Of a stretch of DNA of 64,000 nucleotides, positions 1 to 12,446 are shown piece after piece (position 1 is the stretch's first letter; the number at the start of each line of letters is the position of its first letter). Source of the DNA: Diphasiastrum complanatum (Eukaryota > Streptophyta > Lycopodiopsida > Lycopodiales > Lycopodiaceae); the NCBI GenBank assembly GCA_029204225.1, contig CM055097.1:70744252-70808251 (forward strand), read 5' to 3'. A model generated the notes under the pieces. It saw only the letters and a program-made list of their open reading frames with translations. It was not told the DNA's origin and did not search any database. A program made the translations under genes and the position numbers.

Positions 1-1330
1 AACAGCTCAGTATAACCTTATAACTAACCCACCACCCTCATCTCGTAAACCATTCTCACCTCCTTCGCCACTTGACTTCAATTCTTTCGATCAAGATCCA
101 CGTGATGAGATGGTGAAACCTTCTATGGGAATTTCTCCATCTCCTTTGAAGAGTAAGAGCGAGACCTTAGCTGGATCGAAGCCCAAGGGTTCTACTTCAA
201 AATTTCCTGATATCGAAAGTACCACCACACTGGATGACTATTTGGCAAGACCCTTAAGGAAATTGCTAGAGAAATCTATAGAAAGGATCAAATGACGCTA
301 GGATGATTGTAAGGAATCTGATGAGTTTCAGAAGACCTACAAGAAGGGAGAGTGAGGGGGGGCAAAGAAAATAATAGTTGAAGAATATCCAAAGCTCAAC
401 AACCTCGTGAACGCCCCATGCCCATAGCCCTCCTGGAGGACTGTAATGTTGCTGAATAATGACGAGCAGCTACAAGAATAGTTGAGAGCACCGAGTTGGA
501 AATAGACCGATCCCTACTATGTGCTGGTTAAAAGAAGGGATCCTTGAGAGAAAACAAAGACAACTGAGCAACAGATCAATTGGCCTATCATTCCAAGGAT
601 TGATCCCAGCTCAACCTTTGTAAAGTATCAAGACGTGCTCCTCAAGTTTGGATATACCTATAGGGGCAGTACAGATACTGTAGTCCAAGAGAGCGCTAAC
701 TATCATCTAGCGATAGTCTTCCTTGCGACATTGGAATGCCACTGGGATAAAGGTCTGCCACCCATCAGGTTGGATGTCAACCAGCCCTTACAAATGGAAG
801 ATGTGCATTTAATGATGGTGAGACTTTACTACCGAGCTACCTTTACTTCCAGCCAATATGTGCAGATGATCGAAAAGTGTATGCAAATAAGTTCATACCC
901 GGAATGAAGCCATACCTAGGACCTATTTCGTTTAGTGATCACAACCTGAATTTAAGAGGCTTTATTTGTAAGATATTTGTGTGTTATAAAGTGCTTTTGG
1001 TTCAGTATAGGTGGATTCACCCTTCTTGTGAAGTTGAGATCAAGGAGGAGACTAGTTTTGATCAAATCTATAGTTGCATCCATGTGTGCTAGACCATAAT
1101 GGTGGCGGCCCAGATTCAATTTCGGGCAGCCACTTCTGAGATAAACCAATGACACTAAAATTCAAAATGAAGTGGGTGGGAAACCTGAGGCCGTGTCCTC
1201 GTGCATATGTCATCGCGTCGCATCATGCCTCGCCACATGCGGAAGACAGGTGGAGTGAGCACATGTGGAGGAGGAAAATAGATTGCTTCTAGTATAAAAA
1301 GTGTAGCATCTCTTTACACCATTACGTAGA
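1..1330. other. Unassigned, weakly coding-like sequence
   Basis: I recognise no gene here. Two short plus-strand open stretches exist, at 110-295 (61 codons, Ser/Lys-rich) and 635-907 (90 codons, containing the phrase HWDKGLPPIRLDVNQPL). They are in different frames, with stops between them, and match no family I can name. The sequence could be a decayed transposon gag or polyprotein. The stretch 1100-1330 has no open frame and is interrupted at its right end by a minus-strand Copia remnant. Confidence 0.3.
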
Positions 1331-1399
1331 TCATGAAAAATTGCACACTTTTTCTTTTTGGATCACTTCAGTCCGACGCACGGTTAAAATGTTATGGCA

Positions 1400-2925
1400 G
1401 TTGCCATTCCCTTGTACAGGACATGGACGTAATACAAGGTGTTGGGCTGATATATTGTCATTGTAGATGATTGGTGCCTCCTCTGAATCCATGATCTTTA
1501 GCTCCACCAATAATCTCTTGATCCAAAGTACCTCCTTTGTAGTGGTTGTCAAAGCTTTGTACTCGGCCTCGGTTGAAGATAGAGATATAATTTTTTGCTT
1601 TTTTGAAAGCCATGAAACCACACCTTCTCCTATGAAAGTTGAATTGGCACTTGTTGATTTCCTATCCCTCTTGTCCCCAGCAAAATCTGAATCACTAAAT
1701 GCATGAAGGTTAATCACATCTCCTCTATATACAATCCCAAAATTCAATGTAACCGAGATGTATCTTAGAATCCTCTTAGCCTTTCTCCAATGGATATTCA
1801 ATGGCTTTTGCATGGATTGGCTCAACCTACATACACTAAAGCTAAGATCTGGTCTAGTTATAGTGATCCACATTAACGAGCCTATAAGCTGCCTAAACAA
1901 AGTGATGTCCATGAAGGATATTTCATCATCTTCATTTGGCACTTTTACATCTTGCTCCATTGGTGTGTCAACACTTTTGCATACTTCCATCTTAAACTTC
2001 TTCAAAAGACTTTCAGCATAGTTTACTTGACTTATAAAAATAAAATCAGACCCTCTAAGTACCTCTATGCCTAAGATGAAGTGAAGACACCCTAGATCTA
2101 CCATCTTGAACTCTAAGGATAGATCTATCTTGATTTTTTCAATACCATCAACACTATTTCCACCACTGATGATGTCATCTACATAAATGAGTAAAAGTAC
2201 AATACCCACATCATCAAACTTAATGTAAAGAGTGGGATCATATACTCTGAACAAAAGAAAGTGAAATAAGATAGCAATGTAGTCTTGAATTCCAAGATCT
2301 CGAGGCTTGCTTCAAGCCATAGATGCTTCTTTGGAGATGACATACTTTGTTCTCCATTCCATGCTTGATGAACCCTTGTGGCTATTCCATATAGATATCC
2401 TCTTCCAAAAAACCATTCAAGAAAGCATTTGAGACATCCATTTGACATAGGATCCATCCAAAATGTGATGCAAGTGCAATGATTAGCCTTATTGTGACCA
2501 TCTTGGCCATGGGTGCAAAAGTTTTCTCATAGTCTATCCCTCTCTCTTGAGCATAACCTTTTGCAACTATTCTTGCTTTATGTTTGTTAACACTCTCGTT
2601 TGCATTCAACTTAAGCTTGAAGACCCACTTGCATCCTATTACATTCCTTTGAGGTCTATCAACAAGCAACCAAGTTTCATTCTCAATCAAGGCATTATAC
2701 TCATCCAACATAGCTTTATGCCATTCTTTGGAGTTCAATGCATCTTCAACATTAGATGGTTCTTCAAAACTAGATAAAGCATAAGAAGTGGATGAGATAC
2801 CCTCAACTTGATGCCCTTTGCCTTGATATGTGAGCCTTGATGGCTCCACTTTTGCCCTTGAAGATCTCCTTGGTGTGATAGGTGGGTTTGGTGCTTGCTC
2901 CTCCATGAGCACTTGTTCAAAGTCT
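1400..2925 (-). mobile_element. Copia pol remnant: reverse transcriptase and RNase H
   Basis: This is the 3' half of a Ty1/Copia polyprotein read on the minus strand. The N-terminal reverse transcriptase part lies at 2382-2912 (WVFKLKLNANESVNKHKARIVAKGY, abbreviated here to HKARIVAKGYAQ, then QMDVSNAFLNG). A frameshift near 2250-2400 separates it from the catalytic loop (IYVDDI) and the RNase H region (SDSDFAGDKRDRKSTSA, SLSSTEAEYKAL) at 1400-2254. Gag, protease and integrase are missing upstream, and the C-terminus breaks off near 1410 where unrelated sequence begins. The RNase H closely resembles the copy at 36.6-37.8 kb (shared TTTTKEVLWIKRLLVELKIM), so both belong to one family. It is a dead fragment. 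Confidence 0.9.
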
Positions 2926-3231
2926 ATTACTATAATATATCTATAAATATTAATTCAAGTGTTAATCAAATGTTATGCACAAATGAGGAGTTGCATGTCA
3001 AAATGCTCGCATGCTCAGCTGTATAGGTTCACATGCAAATTAATTAAAATTTTCGCAAGCAAGCCCTCCAACAGTGTCCATGCCTTAAAATTTTGGACCA
3101 CCTAAACATTCAATCCACCACACAAATTATCCTTTAACAATGACTTTTTGGGAATTTCATTGACCAACCTTCACCACATAGTATTAATAGCCTTTGCAAG
3201 GCAACAAATATATCTATTGGAGTAACGAAGT

Positions 3232-3234
<3 letters not shown>
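2926..3234. other. No gene seen
   Basis: AT-rich sequence with no sustained open frame, no recognisable repeat ends and no RNA gene. It separates the truncated Copia fragment from the dinucleotide array. Confidence 0.4.

Positions 3235-3328
<94 letters not shown>
3235..3328. repeat. Compound (GT)n-(GA)n microsatellite
   Basis: About thirteen GT units run directly into a long GA array with one AAAG interruption. It is a typical plant microsatellite and is not coding. Confidence 0.97.
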
Positions 3329-3600
3329 TGTATCATGTGACCACCGTTAAATGGGAAAACTAGCCTTACCCACAAGTTTAATGGATAGACCTATTGTCTC
3401 AACAACGTATGCATGGCAGAGTAAATCGAGAAGGTGCTTAATCCTGATACACTATGTCAAGTAGAATAGGAGGAGGGCTGTACATGTAATCCTGCCATTA
3501 CGTCCGACAGGAAAGCTCAGCGCCCTCCTCTCCCCAAATCCCCAGTGCTAACGTCTCATTCCCCCTCGAGTACATCTCCAGGCTCCTACATGTCGAAATC

Positions 3601-4045
3601 TCTTCTGCAAGACAACTGCGTGCATGCTTTCATATATGATGTAATGAAACAAGCAGTCTTTATCAGCAGATCGGCAGATCGTTGAGGTTGTTGCCCACGC
3701 TAGTGAAGGACAAGCGCCAACTTCTAAGCCTCTTGCTTGACTTTGAGTACAATTGAAGAAGGCTGCAGGTACCAGGTTCTGGATTGATTGATTGATTGAT
3801 GGAAAAACGCTATTCCACAGCAGCGTGCTACCCAAGTCCCCGCCATCTCCTTGCCATTCAAGCACCTCTCCTATCGGCTGCCTGTCACATTCTCTCTGCT
3901 GCATGACAGCTGCATGCTTTCATGTGGTTAAAAAAGAGTTGTTTATCACTGCAGATCGCTAGCGAAGGTTGTTGTCGCCCACGCTAGCGAAGGACAAGCT
4001 CCAACTTCGAAGAAGACTTGCTTGACTGTGAATAGAAGTGAAGTG
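3601..4045. repeat. Diverged direct duplication of about 150 bp, spacing about 295 bp
   Basis: The stretch around 3601-3755 recurs at about 3896-4045. Shared landmarks in the same order are a 'gcatgctttcat' word, a poly-purine gap, 'gcccacgctag.gaaggac', 'ccaacttc' and 'cttgcttgact'. The copies differ by many substitutions and indels, so the duplication is old. A short (ATTG)n run at 3783-3801 lies between them. A 118-codon minus-strand open frame across the first copy has no recognisable domain and I do not call it a gene. Confidence 0.75.
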
Positions 4046-4320
4046 ATGAGTGTATCACTGTATTCCTCATTTGCACCGGGTGCCTCATATAGGTGATATA
4101 TATCACGAGAGGCCTTGCCTTGCCTTGCAAGAAGTATGCATTATGTTTCAGGAGATAAACTTAATAAAAATCAAAAGAAACAAGAACAATGTGCTATTGT
4201 AGCACAAAGGCCTTGGCCATGTCATATTGTCCTACTTTTACTTTATGTCAATCCAACAATTTTAGCATTATACAACAATTGCTTTCGCTACCCCAGAAAA
4301 TAACAATAGTGTGTGTCTGT

Positions 4321-4660
4321 CTCATACCAATCTGACTCGGCAATCTACACAGCCAAACAGCTTCTTGAGTAGCAAAACTTAGCTCTTTATACTCAGCTTC
4401 TGTCGATGAAAGATAAATGGTGTCCTGCTTCTTACTAGACTATGAAAAACAACCATTCCCAAAGTTGAAAGCATACCATGTAGTTGAATTTATATCATCT
4501 TGGCTGCAGTTACTAGTGACATGGGAAACAGCTTCAATTTTTTCACCGCTCCTACTGCCAAACAGGTGCCAGTCCCATGGAACTGCCTCTGACTAGTCCT
4601 TGGGATGATGACGAGTCACTGGCGTTGTCAAAGTTTGCAAGGAGCATAGGTGTATATATA
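4321..4660 (-). mobile_element. Copia RNase H remnant
   Basis: The minus strand encodes the Copia RNase H signature: SKKQDTIYLSSTEAEYKEL followed by QEAVWL. Immediately upstream lies NSTTWYAFNFGNGCFS, which ends in TAG where Trp is expected before the Ser-Ser-Lys-Lys motif. Only about 100 residues are recognisable. The motif wording differs from the other Copia pieces in this window, so this is a separate family. Confidence 0.8.
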
Positions 4661-4689
4661 GATTTTTTTTTGTGCTCCAGGAAAATCGT

Positions 4690-4810
4690 AGATATGAGTT
4701 TTCTTAAGTAAAACCTAAAGTTTTATTCGATGATGATATGCAAGAACATGGACTTGCCATATTTTCAATAATAACCATATGAGTTTGGTGGCCATTTTAT
4801 GTTTCACAAC
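4690..4810 (-). other. Dispersed coding-like fragment, partner of the 35.1 kb copy
   Basis: Read on the minus strand this gives NGHQTHMVIIENMASPCSC, matching NGHQTPMVIIENLASPSSC at 35.1 kb in the same frame. Nucleotide identity is clearly visible ('ttttcaataataaccata' and 'tggtggccatt' in both). The preserved reading frame suggests a transposon protein. I do not recognise the family. Confidence 0.6.
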
Positions 4811-5137
4811 TGATATGAGCAACAATATTAGCACAAAAGGTTTTGGACCAAGCGACTATATAGATCCAGAATTTTATTTTATTTATCAAGTCAACTATAA
4901 TGATGACATTTTCAACATCTTCTCATTTCTATTGAATCATCACATTACAAGGAACAAGCTTTGATCAAATGTTATGCAATGCGTTTTTGTAAGTTTAAGA
5001 GAAATTTACTATGATGCTAAATTTGCACTTCAACAACAGTCCAATTTTTATACCAATAAGAGCAAATCACATCTTTTGATACATACATAAAACTTCTTAA
5101 CAACAATGACAGTCAATCCCCAATACAAATGTGATGC

Positions 5138-6060
5138 ATGAATTACAAGTTAGTAGTATATCATTGGGACAGTGACTCAAAAACAAGAATTCAAAAAATT
5201 GTGACATGCGTCAATCCAATTAGAACAACGGAAATCATTATTATTCAAATGAATATCGTCAACAAAGTTGAAGTATATCCTTGGAAAGAGTCAACAATCA
5301 CTATACAAGGACATATCTCATCAAACAACAAAAAACGAAAGCGATTCATATGGATAGAAATGATCAAACAAAATCTACACTCTCCACTAAATCAATTTCA
5401 CTACTTGCCACACATGTCAGTTATTAACAAGTTTAAACAATTCCATCAAGAGTCACAAGTATCAAACAACATCATTTATTACTTGAGAAAGTACATAAGA
5501 ACAAACAAATATCATCAAGTATCGAAGCAATCAAGAAATACAATAATGTATCCATTGAGCAATGAGCAAGAAATATCTCTTGAAGACTACATACAAAATA
5601 TGGAAATTAAAAAAAAAAATGCAATGTATAAAAACAGAATCAACAATTATCCTAAAACTAGATGCATTTGTGATAGATTTTTTTTCGATCTCCAAGTTTG
5701 TACTCTCAACGAGAAACTAATTATTTACTTGGACAAAATAAAATTATTTGATGAAAAAGAAATAATTGACATTCATGTACATATAATATGCAAATCTTGC
5801 AAAGCTTTTGTATCAAAAGACATGTTGCCTAAATATGCATGCCTGAATATGCATCACCAATGAGCTATTTCACTAACAAGCCATTGAGCAAAGTAAATGA
5901 ACTCAATGACTTAGACAAACGCTTGGTATCGCCAAGGATTGCATTTTAACAAACAAGAGATCTCTCATTTGAGGGACAACTGTGAATTACCGGAAGTATT
6001 ATCAATGTTGTTGCAAATCTAGATCAAGTACAAAATGTGTTACCAAGATTCATGGATTAA
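5138..6060 (+). pseudogene. Helitron replicase/helicase N-terminal remnant
   Basis: The 241-codon open frame ends with a cysteine cluster typical of the N-terminal zinc-finger region of Helitron Rep/helicase proteins: CICDRFFFDLQVC, then ICKSCKAFVSKDMLPKYAC. After the TGA at 5861 the reading continues in another frame from 5860 with NELNDLDKRLVSPRIAF. That phrase is characteristic of the domain that follows the zinc finger in these proteins (the DUF6570-like region), and a stop then interrupts it. The Rep HUH motif and the helicase are absent. The frame is very AT-rich compared with its neighbours. Helitrons are rolling-circle DNA transposons. Identification rests on motif order only, but the LDKRLVSPRIAF phrase is quite specific. 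Confidence 0.7.
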
Positions 6061-6271
6061 AGTGCCTCTATAGTTGTGTTTGTGGGAAAAAAGACCCATT
6101 TTTAAAGTTATTTTTGACGAAAAATCATCACCACGCACTATTACACCGATGTGGAACTGCTTAAAACTGACGCGTAAATGGCCCATTATGGTCGGTTGCA
6201 CTTTTATTGAAACACTGTTTATATATCAATTTACGCTGGACTCAAATATATTTAAGAAGCCTATGCCCCCA

Positions 6272-7022
6272 TGTCGCGGAAGCTTTTTCTTTCTTGTTTC
6301 GTATTCGTCCTCTATTCTGATTCGCGAACAATTTTCTGTCTTTGAATTTTCTTTTCGTGCGGAAGCTCTTACGGGATCCCAGACACTCAACTACGCATCA
6401 CAGAACATATTTTATTCTAGCAATCAAGAGACACAACACAAGGCCAAGAGATACACGAAACAGAGCGACTATATTGTCAGTTTGGTTTTAGAACGAGATC
6501 GTCAGTGTCTCGCTCATTGGTGGATTGACTCTCTGCTCTTTCATTGTGTTCTGCTCGTTGGCAGACTTTCATGCACAGCTATGGTATTTTTGCTTTCTTA
6601 CTCTATTCGCTACGTCTCTCTCTGTTTCTTGCAGATCTCTGTATTCACTATCTCTCTTCTTTTTTCTCTTCTTGGTTATGATCCAGAGAGGATCGTTTAT
6701 ACCTCCATTGTGTGGAATTTACAAGATAGCTAAACGTAGAATCACAAGACTAGTTAATGCTAATCAACTAGTTAGTTAGTCTCCGTCGTTGCTATTCGTT
6801 TCAGCTGGGCATGAAGCCCATTGAGCCGCCAGCTGGCAGCGCGAAGGATTTCTCTTCGTTTATTTCGTTCTTTTCATTTTGCGGTCCTGGAGGTGTGTTT
6901 ACGATTCGCGAATCGTTCGTGCTTCAAGTCAAAGACAAGTTGACTATTGCAAATTGTTCCCATTCAACCTTCGTGTCTTGTTTGTGCTACGACAAAGTTG
7001 CAAGAGTTCACCATTTCTAACA
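6272..7022 (-). mobile_element. Copia LTR, complete-looking, 751 bp
   Basis: On the minus strand the repeat starts TGTTAGAAATGG and ends CCGCGACA, the TG...CA limits expected of an LTR. It is immediately preceded by a purine-rich tract (caagagggag on the minus strand, 7023-7034). The upstream internal sequence is a Copia pol remnant, so this is that element's 3' LTR. Its end (gcgaca) resembles the LTR end just before the primer site at 13510 in the related plus-strand element. A long open frame at 6074-6733 crosses the LTR and is accidental. Confidence 0.75.
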
Positions 7023-7034
7023 CTCCCTCTTGAA
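7023..7034 (-). other. Polypurine tract
   Basis: On the minus strand a short purine-rich run directly abuts the LTR start TGTTAG. This is the position and composition expected for the plus-strand DNA priming site of an LTR retrotransposon. Confidence 0.65.
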
Positions 7035-8455
7035 CCTTGCAGCTTTGTTTGTTCAATCTAATTGCCTCTCTTTGCTTGGTAAAGAGTGGCTTGTCGAGCG
7101 ATTTCGTGAGGAGATCTGTTATCATACTTTCTGATTTTATGAACTGGACCTGGAGCTCTCCTTTCGAGATCAAATCTCTATGTGTCAAAATAGTCGACAC
7201 CATATCTCTGCGTGTAGCTTTTTGCGACAAGCCTTGCCTTGTAGCGACCAATAGTGCCATCTAATTTTAGCTTTTTCTTGTTCACCCACTTGTAGTCAAC
7301 AATTTTCCTGTTTTCTGGCAGTGGCTCTAATGTACATGCCTCATTTTGCCTCATCGACTCGATCTCCTCTGAAATTGCCTGCTTCCAGAATTCTCCCTCT
7401 GGACTCTGGATAGCTTCTTGGTAACTTGTTGGCTCTTTTGTGAAGCTGCAGTACTTGAACTGCTTGTCTTCGCTCCATTGAAGATTGTCAGAGTAGCGGT
7501 CTGGAGGTCTTCTTTGTCTTGTTGACCTTCGAGGTTCGTTTCGTCGCTGCTTGGAACATTTCTTGTTCGTGGGGTCGATCCTCTGCTTCCTGCTGCTCTA
7601 AAATCTGGGGCTTTGCATTCTGATTTGATGGATGTCCTCGATCTCCTTCTTGAATAGGCAGCAGTGTGAAGATCCAGAATCTTGAGAATTATGTGCTTTT
7701 GTATTCACCTCCATTGTCAGATCTAAGGATTTGTATCTTTTTCAAGGTGTGTCGCTCTGCAAATGCCACGAACCTCTTGAAAGAATCAAATACTTAGGAT
7801 TTCTTCTTTTAAGTAGTAGATCATGGTCATTCGGCTGTAATCATCTATGAACGTTAGAAAATATCTCGAACCTAAGAGCGAATCTGTTTCCATCATAGTG
7901 GACGAGCTCAAAAACTTCTTTGGCTCTTCTTCCCTCGTGTGAATGGATTTCGATGTTGCTTGCCTTTCTAACAAGCTTCGCAGAACTCAGTCTCTGGCCT
8001 TGAAATCTTGAGATCTGTGACAATGTCCTTTCTGCTCATGTCATACAGGCTTCGCATGTTCAGATGATACATTCTTCTATGCCAGAGCTGATCTTCGTTT
8101 TCTGAAGCATTTAAAATGCTTTCAGAGTTGCTGATTATTTTGGCCTGGTAGGGATTTCCTTCTCTACATCTGACCGTCAGCAACTTGTTTGTCGTCTTCT
8201 CGGTCATACGACAAGTGTTGTTGTCGAACAAAACTTGAATGCCTAGATCTGCCATCTTGGAGACAGATAGCAAATCCTTTCTGAGTGAGGGCACATAGAG
8301 TGGTCATTGCAGCTCTGCTTGGCCTGACAGTGTTCGTAGTTGTAAAGAGCCGATGCCTTTGACATTGTTTCTGCTTCCATCGCCTAGAATCACTGCTCTG
8401 TCATTTTCGAGTTCGCGAAAGTTGATCAAGATCTTCTTGTTTCAGGTTATGTGAG
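7035..8455 (-). mobile_element. Copia internal region, decayed and internally deleted
   Basis: Minus-strand coding remnants run in the order expected of Copia. They are a protease/pre-integrase part (MPSLRKDLLSVSKMADLGI, 7968-8294), the integrase zinc region and the start of the core (RYFLTFIDDYSRMT, 7786-7974). The start of reverse transcriptase follows at about 7260-7330. A deletion then joins it to the end of RNase H (LTKSLDKPLFTKQREAIRL, 6964-7260). It is closely similar to the plus-strand element at 13.5-16.9 kb, including the linker between integrase and reverse transcriptase. The homology stops abruptly at about 8455, where another LTR begins. Confidence 0.85.
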
Positions 8456-8460
8456 ATGTT

Positions 8461-9141
8461 TGTTAAAAAATCACAATTCTAGCTTGACTAGTTTTGGTCA
8501 TATGACTTGTAAATAGTTAGATGGTCATGATGTTGCTTGTCACACGTGCCAAATAACATAGAATTCCATTCATAAGGATGTTCTCAAGTAGACCTAAGTG
8601 TTAGAACCTTTGGAATGAGTCCAAATTATGCTTAGATACAAGAGAGAAAAAATAGGAGCTATTTTTGGTAATTTTTGCATTGTTGAGGGATCTCCAAGAT
8701 TTCAACCCTAACTTGGTAGGGATGAAAGATCCACCAAAATTAGCATTAGGGATAGGTTTAGAGCTACTCATACCTGTCCAAAACTGTGATGGATCATGTA
8801 TATATAGGTGATGATATCTCACCAAAATCAATCAAGCAATTTCATGATTTTTCTCTCATAATGGTGCAATTGCTTTCTATGTTCATAATTGTTTGAGTTC
8901 TTGTGATTACTAATGATTATAGGATTGAATGTAGGTCTGGTGTACAGTATCAGACTGTGGGAGGCCGTACTTTCACACGTGTGAAGGCTTCTTCAAGGAT
9001 TTGGGCCATTTAGTGAGGTTCAACCATAGATTTTTGATGGATTTTGATGGTTCAACTTGTGATAATCTTATGAGATCATAATCTATTGTTTCCCTCATCA
9101 TTTCAAGTGTTTTAGGATTCTTATTTGCTGTAATTTTTACA
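8461..9141 (+). mobile_element. Copia 5' LTR, 681 bp
   Basis: It starts TGTTAAAAAATC and ends TTTTACA directly before a primer-binding site. The first 150 bp match the minus-strand LTR at 35899-36584 ('tttggtca', 'cacacgtgccaaata'). A 'cacacgtgtgaa' word is also present. It is the 5' LTR of the gag-bearing element that follows. No matching 3' LTR is adjacent, so the element is truncated. Confidence 0.8.
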
Positions 9142-9153
9142 TGGTATCAGAGC
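9142..9153 (+). other. Primer-binding site (initiator tRNA-Met type)
   Basis: TGGTATCAGAGC directly follows the LTR end. This is the usual plant Copia primer site complementary to the 3' end of initiator tRNA-Met. The 767 bp from here to the gag start are an untranslated leader with no gene. Confidence 0.85.
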
Positions 9154-9920
9154 CTAAAGGCTGAAATGAGCTAAATCCTTGGTTTTCATTCAATTTGATC
9201 ACAATTTTTGATCTAAATCTTGTGTAGATTGGATCTTAGCATCTAGCATTGATTCTAGAACTCAAAGTGAGTCAAATACATTGGATACTGGTGTTGTGTG
9301 ACTTCATTTGCAGGTGTTTAGGTGTCTAAAACCAGAAGCAAAGTTGAATTCAATTCACATTACCAAGATAGCAAGTTTTGCTTGCTCCAAGCATTGATTT
9401 CTAAGGGAGTTTTGGAGGTGATTTTATAGAGGAGTTTTGGGGACTCTTCAAGGCTGTTCTAAGGTGTAGAGGACACCTCCTAAAGTGATTTAAGGTTCAG
9501 TCCAACCATTGCTTAACTTATGCACAAAATTAGATCAATTTTTCATCAATTTTAATCAATTTTTGCTTGTGATTGGATAGTGGATTGTGTTGCATCCTCA
9601 TTAAGTTCCATTTATATCTTTTAAAAGTGATTTTGGAAGTATATTAGGTTGCTGAAATTCACTATTTATCATATCATTTGGAAGCTTTTATGTTCTTTAT
9701 AGAAAGAGGGGCAATTCTACTAGTATTGTCTACTTCAATCAAGCAAGTACATTGTTTCTAGTATTCTATGACTTGATTTTGTTAAAGATCATTCTTAGAT
9801 CTTTATAGGAAGTCTATTACTGATCTTTTCAGGTCCCTAAGAAGTGGGATAAGGTAGATCTTCAATCAAATCAGTAGAAGTAACCTTCATTTGTGTCAAG
9901 TCCATTGATTAGGAGACTAG

Positions 9921-10859
9921 ATGGCATCTATAAATGCATATCTTTTGGATACTAATGAAAGGCTCAACAAAACTAACTATTCCATATGGAAAGTTAGAAT
10001 GGAATCCATCATGATCATGCAAGATCTGATGGAAATTGTAAATGGTAAGGAGGGTGAACCTATTTATCCTCAAGAAAAAGCCAAATACATCAAGAGGTGC
10101 AATGTTGCACTACATTGCATAAAAATGAATGTTGCAAATGAACTCTTAAGAGAGGTAGGAGATTGCACTTAGGCTCAAGATGCTTGGGAGACTTTGCAAA
10201 ATGTCTATGAATCCAAGAACCAAATTAGAATGTTAACTTTGAAGAATCAAATCTATAGAAGCTATCAAAAGAAAGGAGAGAGTGCACATACTTTTGTCCT
10301 AAGAGTAAAGGAATTGAACAAAGAGCTAGCCTTCATAGGTGATCCTATCAAGGATGAAGATCTTGTTCAACTCATATTGAATGGACTAAGCTTTGAATTT
10401 GACAATTTGGTTCAGGGATATGCAATTATGGGTAAGCTACCCATACTTGAAGAACTCCAAGGCACACTCATGGCCGAGGAATCAAGAAGGAGCCAAATGC
10501 AAGAGAGGATGGATAGGCTTTCCATACAAGGTGGAGATGACCAAGCTCTCTTCACCAAAGGCAAAGGCAAGTCCAAAGGCAAAGGATCAACATTCAAGAA
10601 GTCTTCAAAGCTTGAGGATCAAGAAGGACCCTCAAAGGCATCTCCATCAACCACCAAAGTCAAGAAGGACAAATCAAAGGTGAAGTGCTACTATTGTAGC
10701 AAGATGGGGCATTATGCCTTGGAATGCTTCAAGAGGAAGCAAGATCAAAGCCAAGACAACATGTGCAAAGAGGAGGAGGAGGAGAGTTCACATGAGGACT
10801 CTCATGATGTCCATATTTTCTTCAACAGGCTTCAAAGGAGAAGATCCTTGGTGGATTGA
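9921..10859 (+). pseudogene. Copia gag with one internal stop
   Basis: The gag reading starts MASINAYLLDTNERLNKTNY and continues with the SIWKVRMESIM signature at the N-terminus. It then carries the UBN2-type central domain (KNQIRMLTLKNQIY, TFVLRVKELNKELAFIG). A Lys/Ser-rich tail ends in one CCHC zinc knuckle, CYYCSKMGHYALEC. A single TAG at 10170-10172 splits it into 9921-10172 and 10174-10859 in the same frame. Gag forms the virus-like particle, and the knuckle binds the element RNA. The single stop and good motif preservation suggest a fairly young copy. Confidence 0.88.
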
Positions 10860-11095
10860 CTCGGGTGCTAGTTCATACATGACTAGCAAAAGAGAGTTTT
10901 TCTCTTCTCTCTTAAATTAAGATGGACCTATAAAGTCTATCTATACAGCAAATGATGAAGCTTGTAAGATTGAAGGAGTTGGTAGCATTCCCCTTTGCTT
11001 AGGATCTTCCAAAAAGATCAACATAGAAGGTGTTTTGTACATTCCTACAATAACTAAGAATTTACTAAGTGTTGGCCAAATGGTATCGTAGGATC
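10825..11095 (+). pseudogene. Copia protease fragment
   Basis: In a frame overlapping the end of gag, PWWIDSGASSYMT contains the active-site triplet DSG of the retroviral-type aspartic protease. VLYIPTITKNLLSVGQM follows about 60 codons later. A TAA at 10918-10920 breaks the frame. The homology ends near 11095, so integrase and reverse transcriptase are missing. Confidence 0.85.
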
Positions 11096-11281
11096 ATCCT
11101 TGGTTGCCAAAGGTGTTGGCAATTGATTGTGCAGTTTTGAAAACCATTATTGGCATTTGGTCATTGAGCGCTCACTACAACAAGACGCACGATTTCTAGC
11201 ACTTTTTTTGAAAGATAGAATCTAAAACGAGCTGTGGTGTCGGTTCGTTCTCCTGGTCTTCATTGATCGTGGGTCGTAAGG
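11096..11281. other. Short unassigned junction
   Basis: Sequence between the truncated Copia protease and the next LTR. It includes CACTACAAC at about 11174, which resembles the terminus of CACTA transposons (see findings). No gene is present. Confidence 0.35.
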
Positions 11282-12036
<755 letters not shown>

Positions 12037-12052
12037 CTCCCTCTTCAACTGG

Positions 12053-12446
12053 TTTTGGCATAGTTTTGACAATACTACTTTGATCCAACTTTAGAATGAT
12101 CCCCATCCTAGGTATAGATCCCTTTTCTAAGGCTCTAAAGTATCTTTCATAATTGATATAGAGAATAGTGTCCAAATTGGATGCTCACTATTTCTTACAT
12201 CGATTTTACACATCAAGATATAACTAGAACATGAAGAACCAAATAGAATGTGAATGAAATGATTCCTCCATGTTTCAAACTTTGAACTCTCTAGAAAATT
12301 ACAGCAACCGAACAGTAAATGTGAGTGATGACCATTTGCTTGTGGAGGCTGCATTTATGCTTGAGAGAGATTTTCCAATCTCCATCTTGGACATACAAGT
12401 GCATCTACTTGTGGATTTGGTCCAATAAATTGGTATTGTTGGTCAT
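12053..12446. other. No gene seen
   Basis: Sequence upstream (minus sense) of the polypurine tract. It should be the 3' internal part of the LTR element, but shows no recognisable RNase H or other coding motif. Confidence 0.4.

Noticed and set aside
3548-3904. 118-codon minus-strand frame
   Set aside because: Lies across an old direct duplication whose second copy does not keep the frame.
6074-6733. 219-codon open frame on the plus strand
   Set aside because: It overlaps an LTR that has clear TG...CA ends and a polypurine tract on the other strand. It is hydrophobic with no domain.
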